Positions 33,769-44,668 of a DNA stretch of 64,000 nt are shown piece after piece. How positions within the stretch are numbered: the stretch's first letter is position 1; each line of letters starts with the position of its first letter. A program made the position numbers and the translations under genes. The DNA is from Calcarisporiella thermophila CBS 279.70 (lineage: Eukaryota > Calcarisporiellomycota): assembly GCF_041956535.1 (NCBI RefSeq), contig NW_027192225.1, forward strand, positions 2,890-66,889, given 5' to 3'. Under the pieces are notes generated by a model. The model saw only the letters and a list, made by a program, of their open reading frames with translations, was not told the DNA's origin and searched no databases.

Positions 33769-36700
33769 TATCGAATGAGTCTAAGAAAGGGGTGGGATGC
33801 TAGAGTAGAAAGTGGATGGGGTGGATAAATATAGAGAGATAAATAGGGCAAGAGAAAGATGCAATAATAATAGATAATGAGAAAAATGAAGAATTAGATG
33901 GTACACCCTCTAGGATGAATTAGAAGACTATTAAAAACGAGGGTGGGATTGCCAATGCTGAGTGAATTAAATAACCGGTTGATAGTAGGAGCAAGAGATG
34001 ATTATGGTGCAGTAGACTCTCTTCAATTATAAGACATAATAGGAGGTGGTTTTCCCAAGTATTGAATGGGTAAATAGAGGAATAAGCTGCGTTTAGGATA
34101 GAGGGAATACTATGGGAGGGGGAGGTGTGTTGAGAATGGGAGGAGTGGGGGCGGGGGAGGGGAGGGGGCGAGAAGAAGAGAGGTGCTTTTGAACGGTTTG
34201 ACGAAGAGAAGTGAAGAGAGAGAGAAAAGAAGAGGAGGAGGGAAATGAAAGAGGACGGGACGGCAGTAGGAGACCGAAATATATATAAATGATCGAGCTA
34301 AATGAGGTAGATGATACGATTGTCCACCCTGAACCCGAGACATTTCATTCTGAATTTATTGCGACTTGCTATTATATTCTGTTGGGCATCTTTGGGCAAG
34401 CAAGCCATTTCTGCAGCGGTGATCGGGGTGCAACGTGCCACGAAGTGATATATCTCATCAATATAGCGGTTTAGTAATTGAACCAACTCCCTCCCCAAAT
34501 CTTAAGACTTAATCATTTGTGTGATGGCCCTAGCACGGCTCATGCGCTTGGCTCGCAACGATGAAATTGGAATTTCCCCCCGGTCCTCGTTCGTCTTGTT
34601 TCTCATTAATTCCCCTCCCTGTTCAATTCATCGGGCGCAGCCACCCATCCTCGGAAAGGAAGGGGCTTTCATGTGGTTGAGCCCATGAGATTCAATCCTC
34701 GTCATCATACTCCTTCATTACACGGTTTCATGGCAACTTCTCGAAATAGCCGCTCCCGGTGGTCCTGCTATTTTTAAGTCATTTCATATTTCAGCTTTAT
34801 TTTTAATATCTCGCCTTTTCTGATTAGTGTGCGCGGTATGACTTTAGCCACCCGCCAGGACATCGCGAGGCAAGAGGGGCACTGGATCCTTATAGGTGTA
34901 GCCATGACGTTATTGAACCCTCCTCTCCCTCCCCTTAGCCTTGCCTCCTGCGGATTCACTCTCAAGGTTGGGCCTATCCCTTGCAGCTCGAGAGGGGGAG
35001 AGAAGGAGCCAAAATAGAATTGGGAAGCGCAATTTCCCCCCCGTCAATAGACTCTCGGAGGTAACCTACCGGAGACTTCCATTGTCCCATTCCAGAACTC
35101 AATTCGATTCAATAACGCCCCTATGGAAACTCTGAGCTTTTTTTATTTTCTTGGTGAATGGGCCTCATGGAGGAAAAGGGCCGACCTTGTTTTAAAATTT
35201 AAGCTTCTAAATAGCAATATGTATACTTCGGGATCGCGATGCTAATTGAGAAGCCAAAGTCGAGCTGGGAAAAGTAGCCGTTGGCTTGGATTTTTTTTTT
35301 TTCACGGGAATCTTGGGGCCTCGTTTCCCTCGAGTGCCTTTCAGGAGACATTGGGGAGGCGCGGGAGCCGATACTGCGTCGGGATCTCTGCCACCGCTTT
35401 CCGACGGCGGAAAACACTAAGATAGGGAGGCCCCGCTGGTGCGCGAAATAGGGTTAGCAGTGGACAGAACCACTTAGGCTTCCCACATGCGCCTAAGCTA
35501 TCGATCTCGACTGCTTACGAGACGAGCACAAAGTTACAAATATGAAACCGCTTACAAACTGCAATTGCACGTGGAAGAGTGGATAGGTTGAGGGCGGCCA
35601 CCTCAAATGAGGAGAGAGTTGGGCTTAGCGCCAGGGCCTTGTCTCGCTTCCGAGACGAGGTCAGCAGAACGGGGAAGTGTGGCCCCCACGGGATGCAGGG
35701 GAAGAGTGCGCCGGTAGGCGTTTGAGAGTCGGGTGGGAAAGCGCAATGCGGGCGCGGCTCGCCATGTGCTTTCTTGGAGTGCCGGGGCGGCGGTAGGAAA
35801 TGAGCCGTGCACGATCGAAAGGTGCTGGAGTGGGGTGATGTGCTGGCCTAATTGCGTCGAAAACGAGCCGCCGCAATTCACCCTCCGACCGCTCTGTGCA
35901 ATGGACAGAGACGCGTGGGCCCGAGATTTCCACCCGATCCTCGTGTTGCTGAGCTGGTGTCCTTGGCGGCTGGAGGCGACCCCGCTCGCGCCTGCCCTCG
36001 GGGAAAAATGGTTAGGATCAAGGATTTCCCGTCTTTCCGTGCGGTGGCTTTTGGCCCCCGCTACGCTTCCATCCAAGAGCTCTCACAATTAGTACTTCCA
36101 ATTTACAATTCGGCTGGTGCATTTTGACTTTGCTTTCCCTTCCTTTGTGGCCAGCAGACGCAATGCTACACTTGCGGATTAGTCATAGGCACCAAAAAAG
36201 ACTAGATCCATTTTCACTGGGTTCCGATCTGGAGCAGTCTACATGGAAGGCTACAGCGTAGTACGCGTAGATCTCCTCAGCAGTGGATTGGAAGGGGGAA
36301 GGAGCATGGGGCGAGGGCGGCGGCGGAGGCCCAGCGGGTCTCGCCAAGTATGTGGGCGCATCTCCGCGGAGGAAAATCCCGGCCGACAGCCCGATGCAAA
36401 TTGAGAAGCAATTAGGAAGGGATTCGGCCGCTGCATGGAACATCCGTAGGGTTGCAGAGACGGCATCAAAACAACCTGGGTCAGTTGACGACATCTCCCT
36501 GCCTCGCCTCCCTGCAGCGCGAGGAAGGGACGGAGCCAGCGCTGGAGGCTAAATCATCTTGTATCCCAACGAAGCTTCTGTGAGGCTCTCGTAAGGGTTA
36601 CAGGAAAATGACTTTGTGGCCTTGTAACGCGCTGTCGGGCGATCGCCTCCAACCCCATTAGCACCTTCTCTCTGCGTTAGAGTTTTGTGACTGGAGAACC

Positions 36701-37691
36701 AAAAAAATCCCGCTGATTTCTTATTAAATGTATGTTCTATTTTTTTTAGTTTTAGAGGAGGGTTACTCGCAATCTTAATACAGCATATACCTCTCGTTCG
36801 ACCTCGTGCTATGTTTATATAAATATATATTATCAGATGCTCTTCAAGGTAAATCTTGCCCGTCGCTGCTTCGCTCCCTCTCCTCTTTTCTCCTCGTTTC
36901 TTGTCTGTCGCCTCTTCTCCTTCCCTCCCCTCTCCTCTGTTCTTGGGCGCCTATCATGAGTCTTGAAACCCCTCCCGCCGTGGTTCTTGCTGACGTCTGT
37001 CCCGAGCCGCCCGTATGTCCGCGGTGCGGCCGTCGACACACGTCACACGCTGCCTGCATGCTCTAACGAGGAAAGGCCTTTTCCATTCAGAGTGGTCTTC
37101 ATTCCTCTCCTCCTCCGAAAAATAATACATAGCCTACGATTCTATTTCTCTCGCCAATGGCCAGCAGCGTTGAAAAAAAAAAAATTCATGGTCATTTCCA
37201 GGCATTCTCCATACCATTTCCTCTCCAACAGCTGCCATCATTGCCTCAGTGGAGCAACATGACATCCCTCAGCTTGTGCATTTTACTCCACCTATATCCT
37301 TGAAAAAATTAGGTTTCTTTTTGCCTGCTATGCTTAGAATGATAGATATCGCTTATACTCTTTCTATATAAATATCATCTTTGTATCATATATCCATTAT
37401 CTTTCTAATATCTCTCTTCTTCTTCTTCTCTATCTAATACCAATAATAAATACTATTCTTCTATCGGAGACCATCCTTCATGGCCATCTGTATCCAATAT
37501 CTTTTGTGGTAGCCTCAGCTAACATTGCCATCGGAGTGGGCTTCATATTCTTAGCAAACTCGAGGCCAGAAGTTAGGGGCCCGTTGAACCGGCTTAACCC
37601 CAATCCACACCCGGTCATTAAGCTTAGGAGGGTTTTTATTGTCGATAACCAGGTCGCTTACAACAAATTAGAGAAAAGGGAGGGGACCACC
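33769..37691. other. Long gene-free region upstream of STE12
   Basis: 3.9 kb between the STE12 start and the uL13 stop. 33769-34270 is purine-rich and probably STE12 leader/promoter. 35640-36550 is GC-rich with overlapping open frames on both strands (up to ~157 codons), none with a recognised domain. 36840-36950 is a strong CT-rich tract followed by a 36-codon Cys-rich open frame (36956-37066). No RNA gene was recognised. Confidence 0.5.
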
Positions 37692-38558
37692 TTAATGACC
37701 CAAGGCAGTGAGCTGCTCCTGGATGGGCTTCAATGCCTCGGCCTTGTCGGCCACCGCCTTCTGCTTCAGCTGCTGGATGGCCTTCTTCCTCTGGAAGTAG
37801 GCCTGGCTCTTCACCTTGCGCTTCTCTTCCAGCTTGGCCACGATGTCCTGGTACTTCCAGCCCACCTCCTGGGAAACCTTGCCCAAGGAGGTGTATTTCC
37901 TTCCGGGGCGGAGGCGGAGCACGCGAAGAGCCTGAGGAACCACCATGCGCTTCATGCGGTCATAAGGGGGAGGGACACCCTCAAATAGTTTAAGGCGGTC
38001 AAGGGCAGCCTGGCCACGGGCGGTCTTGTGGGGAATCATACCACGAACGGCCTTGTAGAAGATGCGGCTGGGGGCGCGGAAATGGAAGGGACCCCGAGTG
38101 GGATTCACAACGCAGCGCTTGCGGAGATATTGCCAGTAGCGAACTGGATGAATGAGGGGGGAGGGGCTTGGCTTAGTCCACGCTCAGAGATAGGGTAGAG
38201 GCAACTTGGTACTTACGCTTATTGCGGAAGAAGGATCCGGAAATGTTCAAGTCCTCGCACCGCACAATGACAATGCGCTGGCCAGAGAGGATCTGCTTAG
38301 CAACGATGGAGGCGAGACGGCCAACAAGATGGCCCTTGCCATCGATGACAACCACCTATGGGGAAATGAGAGCTGCATTAGGTCCAAGTGCCCTTGAACA
38401 ACATAACGTAAATAGGGCGGCGGGAAGAGCCATCGCAATCTCCGGCCGCCGCCGAAGCACTGGTCTTCGGCGCCGACCAACATCCGCTGCTCCTTTTGGC
38501 TTAATTGCCAGGCCTCAGCGTTGGGTGAATGCAAACTAACCTTTTCGAAAGTGCTCAT
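37692..38558 (-). CDS. RPL16: 60S ribosomal protein uL13 (L13a/Rpl16), 3 exons
   Basis: Structural protein of the large subunit. Exons on the minus strand are 38558-38541 (only MSTFEK), 38355-38217 and 38143-37692, giving 202 aa, the usual length. It shows [14 protein letters not shown] at the start of the fold, [25 protein letters not shown] across intron 2, then [17 protein letters not shown] and [10 protein letters not shown]. The basic C-terminal extension ends [13 protein letters not shown]. The very short first exon is typical of fungal ribosomal protein genes. Its start faces the uS17 gene across a 213-bp promoter. Confidence 0.97.
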
Positions 38559-38771
38559 CGTTGATTCTCGACGTGGTGAAAAAGAGGGATCCAAAACAGC
38601 CTTCTCCTCCCCCTTCTTGTTTACTGCTGAGAAGCGAGGGAAATCGTGACGTCACCTATATTTGTTTTGAAAATTTTTTGCTTTTCGCGACGCTAGTGAA
38701 TTCCTTCTCTTTCTCTCCATCGTGGTTGTTCCGCCCCCCGTGTGAAGATTTAAACTACATCCAAAAGCAAC
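38559..38771. promoter_or_regulatory. Shared promoter of uL13 and uS17 with a palindromic CRE
   Basis: 213 bp between two opposite ribosomal protein start codons. Near its centre is the perfect palindrome GTGACGTCAC (38646-38655), a full cAMP-response/ATF-CREB site. Pyrimidine-rich tracts flank both starts (about 38605-38630 on the uL13 side, 38700-38740 on the uS17 side), as is common for fungal ribosomal protein leaders. Confidence 0.7.
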
Positions 38772-39562
38772 ATGTCTGAACAGGTATCGTCATTGGTCCA
38801 CCCAAATCTCGGATGAGATGGGCCATCCGTCCATGGATGACATGGTATTAATTCTATTTGTATCCCTTGTCTCCATCCTAGGTTGAGAAGGCTTTCCAGA
38901 AGCAACGTGGTATCTTCCTGAACCCCAAGCTTGGCGCAAAGAAGGCCAAGGGTGCCCGCTTCTACAAAGATGTCGGTCTTGGCTTCAAGACTCCTCGTGA
39001 GGCCATTGAAGGCACCTACATCGGTAAACCTTAGCTCCTCTATCTCCTGATCATGGAATTTCTTGGGTCGCAAAAAATGAATTGATTCGATGGTTCTTTT
39101 TTTCACAGACAAGAAGTGCCCCTTCACCGGTGAGGTCTCCATCCGTGGCCGTATCCTCACGGGCGTTGTTGCATCAACCAAGATGAAGCGCACCATCATT
39201 GTGCGCCGTGAGTACCTTCACTACATTCCCAAGTACAATCGGTACGAGAAGCGCCACAAGAACGTCGCCGCCCACTTGTCGCCATGCTTCATCGGTGTTG
39301 AACCCGGAGATCTCGTGACCAGTAAGTGGCCTCTCATCTCCTTTTTTTTTCAAACTAAAATGGATACGATAACTCATGATGCTGAATTTGCGTCACTTTA
39401 GTTGGCCAGTGCCGCCCGCTCTCCAAGACCGTCCGCTTCAACGTCGTGCGTGTGACCAAGATCTCGGCCAAGAAGGTAGATCATGTTATTTGCTAGCATT
39501 CGTACACAATTCCATACTCATCGGTTTGCTTTTTTTGATAGAAAATGTTTGTCAAGTTCTAA
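38772..39562 (+). CDS. RPS11: 40S ribosomal protein uS17 (S11), 5 exons
   Basis: Small-subunit protein. Exons are 38772-38783 (MSEQ), 38882-39023, 39109-39321, 39402-39475 and 39542-39562 (last six codons), giving 153 aa, the expected size. Family signatures are [42 protein letters not shown] (crossing intron 2), [51 protein letters not shown] and the C-terminal KKMFVKF. The 12-nt first and 21-nt last coding exons were placed by splice signals and by matching the family ends. Confidence 0.97.
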
Positions 39563-40904
39563 TTGGATCTGAAACCGTTCTTTGTGTGCTTTTTTTTTGT
39601 ATTGACGCTACAAAAAAAAATAAAAAAACTATAACATATAATATGGAAATTTATAAAGATAGGCTATGCTTCCTTCTTGAACAAAATAGGCAGATTAAAT
39701 GGCACTAACATGACTGTGCTTTAAAAAGATGATAAAAAGTTGGTCATGCCGTCCTATTTCTATACGATATATGGAGTGAGTTTACAGAATACCATTGTTT
39801 TGTTGAACCTTTATACCCTCCGAAATTAGAGTAGGGCAGGCGGATTTTCTTTACGGTTGCCTCTACTTTGCAAAGCGATATTTAGAGAGTTTGCTCAAGT
39901 CGGTAGATGCAAATCGCCAAGAGTTTGGACGACGCTAAAACCTCTATAATCCCATAGTCCAACTATCCCCGGAGGGTAGCTATTTCTTGGGGGATTTCGA
40001 ATCTGTTCTCTCCTCTGCATAAGAAGACGAGCAGGCTCTTCTTTCTTTCGAGCTCCAATCCACGGTTCAGATAACCGCCATCCTTTTGATTTGACTATAG
40101 TGCTGGTATTTATACATACCCCATCCAAGTCACGTAGAGAAGTTGCTTGACGCGCAGAAATCGCATGAAATAGTGTAGAGTGAGGAGGACATGGCCTGAT
40201 TCAGGCCATTCCCACTGGGAGAAATGCAAGCTGAATTTTCGTCAATGGTCCAAATCCGTCATGCGAAACACCAAGACACCATGTTTGTCCATCATCTCCC
40301 AACCTATTTCGCAAGGGGTGAGTGCGCTTCAATCAAAACGGTGGCCAATTCAATCCCTTCTAGCTAAAAATAACCCCCACCTCGCTCAAGTTTCTAAGGC
40401 AAATAGAGGTCTAGTGACCTTGCGACTAAGTGCCCTTCATCAACGCATGGAAAAGATATGAGCATATCTGGTAAACTCAAACAGTATGTTTCGGGTTGAG
40501 CTCAGCTTATGATGCATGCATCCGCCTCCGCTCTCTCGATCATTTCCCACTACGGCATCTCGTCCCTCAGTTCTTCGAACGACTCAGCTCATTGACTGGC
40601 AAAAATGGAAACGGCTTGCGCACCATAGTCGAAGGATCTAAAAATAAACGGCAATCCTTGAGCAATATATCGATAGATAGGCTGTCAGCTCTTTGGAAAT
40701 CTGAGGCATGGCCGAATCTGAATCACTATTTTCTCTTTAGGCAGCCAAGCCTTCTAAAAGGCAGCATTAATAAAAGAAGTCAGCGGGGATTTCCATGAAG
40801 CGTATATAAAAGCCCGCCCTCCATCTTCACTTCACCTTCTCCCCTTCACTCAATTCAGCACATATTACCTTCTACCGAAGATTTCATAACAACCTTGGAA
40901 AGCC
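39563..40904. other. Intergenic upstream of the secreted crystallin-like gene
   Basis: No supported gene. A TATA element (TATATAAA) lies at about 40803-40810, ~95 bp before the next start codon. Confidence 0.55.
40803..40810 (+). promoter_or_regulatory. TATA box of the secreted crystallin-like gene
   Basis: TATATAAA followed by a CT-rich leader, ~95 bp before the ATG at 40905. Few other genes in the window have such a clear TATA box, which suits a strongly regulated secreted protein. Confidence 0.6.
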
Positions 40905-41615
40905 ATGAAGCAATCTTACTTTGTACTCTTTCTCCTCGCATGCGGTGTCCCCTCCCTCACCGCTCCTCAGAACGCCACCAATATCACGAGAAACGACAGT
41001 CCCACCCCCGCTACAACTCTCACCGCTCTCCTTCCCAGCGCCCGTAATGATACGGCGACAGACGCAGAAACTAGTAGGAATACCACTCAAAGCACACTTC
41101 GTCTCCACTGCCAAAAGGAGAGCTCCAACTCCCTCAGCATTCACGACCAATATTTCGAAGCGTTCACGAAACCCAACTTCCAAGGACGCAAACTCGCCAA
41201 TTTCCATGACGTTGAGAATTTAAAATGTATGAATTTGGAGATGCCTGTAACCATACGGTCGTTGCGTACCGCCGACTTCACCCATGTGGTGGTGTATCCG
41301 GAGAAGAATTGCAAGGGCAAGACGGTGTATGATGGATTAGGGCCGGATAAGGATGCCAACATCCGGGGCGTATCGTTCCGGCTGTGGTGCGGTGAGAACG
41401 ACTACGAAACCGAATTGAGAGCGAGTGGCCCTGGAAGTGGCGGCAATATCACCGACACTACCGGTCAGAACCTCAATGGGACAGAGTCTACCATGTTTGA
41501 AGAGAAGAATAATACCATATCAGCCGAGATAGATGGCCAGAGGTCTGATGGGGGTGATCTGCACAAGAATACTACCCTCAGCAGCGAAGAAAATGACGAC
41601 TTGTTGTATCCATAG
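40905..41615 (+). CDS. Secreted, N-glycosylated beta/gamma-crystallin-like protein
   Basis: Single exon, 236 aa. Residues 1-19 form a signal peptide (SYFVLFLLACGVPSLTA). A Ser/Thr/Asn-rich spacer follows. Residues ~82-162 look like one crystallin-type domain of two Greek-key motifs: YFEAFTKPNFQGRKL and, later, VVVYPEKNCKGKTV with NIRGVSFRLWC closing it. Both carry the [YF]-x-x-[YF]-x-x-x-N-[FC]-x-G core. Several Cys residues could form disulfides. About nine N-x-S/T sites lie mostly in the flanking disordered arms. The likely role is in the cell wall or extracellular space; no enzyme motif is visible. The crystallin call is by motif only. Confidence 0.7.
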   Translation: MKQSYFVLFLLACGVPSLTAPQNATNITRNDSPTPATTLTALLPSARNDTATDAETSRNTTQSTLRLHCQKESSNSLSIHDQYFEAFTKPNFQGRKLANFHDVENLKCMNLEMPVTIRSLRTADFTHVVVYPEKNCKGKTVYDGLGPDKDANIRGVSFRLWCGENDYETELRASGPGSGGNITDTTGQNLNGTESTMFEEKNNTISAEIDGQRSDGGDLHKNTTLSSEENDDLLYP

Positions 41616-41748
41616 ATAACATCATCATATAATTGTAGAATAAAGGATCACTGTTTCTATTTTCAAACCACCCTCCTTTATTACACCGTTCTCTACTGAT
41701 AATACAAATCCAAAAAGAGAGAACACACCACTGCGGCTTCAATGGAAC

Positions 41749-42426
41749 TTACTCTCGAACCTCAAGAACACATTCGTACCATTTCTCGGGACCTATAAAA
41801 CCTTCCATTGGTAAGCTTGCCTCGTGCAGGCAAAGGAACCCCAATGACTCACCATGCACCACCGAGCTCTCCCCGATACACTTAAATCCGACCGCTTCAT
41901 ACAATCCCAGCAATTCGCGATGGCTAATCAGCGACACCCGATCCGCATCCTTGCAATTCCGGATAAACTCTAGTAGACATCGTTTCGCAATGCCCATTCT
42001 TCTTAAACGTGGATCCACACACACGCTGTGTATGCACACGGTCCTCCCTTGTGGTTCATGTTCCGACATCGAACTGTGAGTCAGGGTTGGAGATGATGTG
42101 CGCGTTGCTACTGTGTATCCCACCAGCTGAGCATCGCGAAATTCATTCCTTTGGGATGGCGGGAGGTACTGGAGAGAAGCATGGGTGAGGTATGCGCCGA
42201 GAAAAAGATCGCCCGCTGCTTTATAGCGGAACTGGAGCTGAGCAAGCGATGCAGCCTCTTCCTTTGGATACCCTACAATCCATGGAATTAAAAGGAGATT
42301 TATAGCGGAATGCTTCTGTTTTCAGATCTTGTGAGCCTAACCCTGGGATTCTAGGCGGAAAGCGGCCTCTATGTCCTCGGCCGAAATGAGTCTGAACTGG
42401 AGGGTGTCGGCAAGTTTGGTAGTCAT
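41749..42426 (-). CDS. GNAT acetyltransferase, AANAT/Paa1-like, 2 exons
   Basis: Acetylates arylalkylamines or polyamines with acetyl-CoA. Exons on the minus strand are 42426-42342 and 42272-41749, giving 202 aa. FRLISAEDIEAAFRLE at the N-terminus and EAASLAQLQFRYKAAGDLFLGAY are typical of the serotonin N-acetyltransferase subgroup. The acetyl-CoA loop is RRMGIA within HSVCVDPRLRRMGIAKRC, and LYEAVGFKCIGES closes the fold. A Ser/Glu-rich loop (residues ~100-115) precedes the core. The length agrees with yeast Paa1 (191 aa). The intron acceptor was fixed by frame and by the conserved EAASL block. Confidence 0.88.
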
Positions 42427-42973
42427 CGTGAGTCTTGTCAAAGAACTATTTACTGGGTGGCCAATTTGGCCTGCTTCAATTCTCTAAATTGAACTCTAAC
42501 GTTAAATTACAAGGATTGAGTCCAACGCATTAGGGCCAGAGGCTAAAATTATATATATACCAAGATATATCTACATATGAATAGGAATGGCAATTCGAGT
42601 CTCAAAGGAAGTGTGGAAAAGTAGAAGGGGAAGGCGGGGGAGGGGAAGAAACACAATGTTTAACAAGGAGAAGGAAATTAGGCGTTGTAAACAGGAGAAC
42701 TACATGCTCCAACCGTCATTCAAACTTCTTACACGGTGAATGACGCACTTCAACAAAGGAGAGGAAAGTTGGTGACAGAAAAAGGAGGGTTGGAGAATAG
42801 TTAGAAATAAGAATTAGTAGGGGGAGGGGGTAAAGTAGGAGTGATAAAATGATGGTATTAATGAAAAGCAAAATAAACGGGGAGTGCTATTGAAGAGGGG
42901 AAGGAGGGGGGGAATATACCAACGATATCAAAAACCACTGCGCCAATGAGCCCATCTTAGCAGCAAATCACTC
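42427..42973. other. Intergenic, no gene
   Basis: Purine-rich on the plus strand (many GGGGA words). It holds the promoter of the acetyltransferase and the 3' flank of the next minus-strand gene. Confidence 0.6.
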
Positions 42974-44668
42974 TCAATGAAACACGCCGCTATTTCCGGT
43001 ATGCAGCGCGTAAGAGAACTTCGCGTCGTTCCTTAACTCCTCAATGACCGTGTCAGCAAACCGCGCCAGCGCCTTCTCGATTTGCTCGAGGCCTTGCTCG
43101 GTTTGACGTGCGATGGCAGAGGCGTCGAACTCCTCTTTGCGGAATGCGATGTCGAAGCGGAACTTGCACGCCGCGGCGAAAAACCGAAGGTTTTCAATGG
43201 CGCGATACGTGCGTGTCGTGTCGGTGTGTATTTTGTTGATGAGTCCAAACGGGCGTCGGGATTTCCGCACCACTTGATTGTAGACTTGGCATAGAAGGAT
43301 GCCATCGCTGGATAGATCAGTGAGGGGAGGTGGGAGCTTGTCAGACTATCCATTCAAAACGAGCAGGCAATAAATTGCTCACTTACCAAAGCGAAGCCAG
43401 AAATGCTGCCTTATCCTCGTGGGGATCGGGGAGAGGAGGTTCCAAGGAGTCTTGGTTTTGTCGGTTGCCCTCCAAAAATGCGCGGTATCGGCCTAACAAG
43501 GATGGGGTTAGCCTACGTTGGAGACGGGGCCGAGGTTCGTCAAAATGGTGGTTACCTAAATCGTCGCTGATGAAACACTGCTCATCTAGCCATTCGGGGA
43601 AAGTAAGAGGGGGGGAGAGGGGCGGACTTGCCAGATCAAGGCCAACAAAGGAGGGGATCGAGAGGGGGCTACTGATCTGGTTTCCATGGGGTGGATGGAA
43701 GACAAAGTTCTGCACCACATCCAGGTAAGACTGGATTGTCTCTCGCTCACGCGCCAAGTCGCTGTATGTATAGGTGCGGTATATGTAGCCGTGCTCCTCT
43801 GGCGCGCCATTCTCTCTCCCACCGCTCCTCTCGTCCTCATGCATGCCTTCTCCCTCTTCGCCTCTCCCTGTGGGCTCGCCTTCGTTTTCGTTTCCTTCGT
43901 CCTCGCATGCACCGATGCGAGATTTCACTTCCAGCTCCTTGATCACCTCCAGAAGGGTTAGCGTGGCTCGTCTGATTTTCACCTGGGCCTCTCTCGACAA
44001 GTCGCCCCGGTGGATGGTGTAAGTTTTCACGGCATCAACTGCCTTTCCGACGGATTCCATTAGGGGCAGCACCGCCAACTCATCGCCGCTTTCGTGCTGC
44101 TCTGGCAGCCCAGTGATCATGTTCCAGGTGGTGAGCATGTGCTGGATCTGGGTGTGACATCCCGCCAGCAGCACGTCGAGGTCGGTTTCGACGTCAACTT
44201 CAACGAAGGGAAGAGGAGGGGGGCCGGGCGAGGGAAGACGATCAAGATCGGGGTCGAAGCCTTCGGGCTCTTCAGCGAGCGATTGTAGGGGAGCATCGGC
44301 GGCATCGGACTGCTGCTGGTCAGTGAGCTTCTTTCGGCGCTGGAAGCCAAGCATATTGGTCCTATTAATGAATGTTGAAGTGTCAGGCTTCAGGAATATG
44401 GGTCATTGGAGGGGGATTGTTTACTTTGCATCACGCTTTAGCTGCTTTCTGGCGTAAAAAGCTTGCAGATGGGCAATGCTACCAAGTGCCAAAACCTGTC
44501 CGAATAAAAAGAGGATAATCCGGGTGAGCGGGAACGCGTCAACACACAGAGGTCCATCATCATCTCCAGCAACAGAGAGCTTCGCGGCAGAAAACTTACG
44601 GATGAGCGCTTTTGGGCCGATGTGGCGAATTTCTTCCCGCTTGGAGGGGGTTTGACGAAGCCACTCAT
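42974..44668 (-). CDS. Conserved fungal protein of unknown function, 4-5 exons
   Basis: I do not recognise the family. Exons on the minus strand are 44668-44600, 44495-44425, 44361-43387 and 43307-42974 (482 aa). A 63-nt stop-free segment inside exon 3 (about 43556-43494), starting GTAACC and ending CTAACCCC...TTAG, looks like an extra intron; removing it gives 461 aa. The N-terminus is basic (FVKPPPSGKKFATSAQKRSS) followed by a helix (IAHLQAFYARKQLKRD). The middle is acidic and probably helical. The C-terminus has FLASLCDGILLCQVYNQV and RKSRRPFGLI, which resembles the start of a calponin-homology-like fold, then ENLRFFAAACKFRFD and a final helix. The last acceptor was chosen because it alone keeps frame and restores the DGILLC block. 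Confidence 0.75.

Noticed and set aside
36183-36494. 103-codon open frame on the minus strand in the GC-rich island
   Set aside because: A plausible-looking peptide, but overlapping frames of similar length lie on both strands and no motif is recognised.
37378-37445. TCT-rich microsatellite-like stretch considered as a repeat feature
   Set aside because: Short and impure; ordinary low-complexity sequence in an intergenic region.
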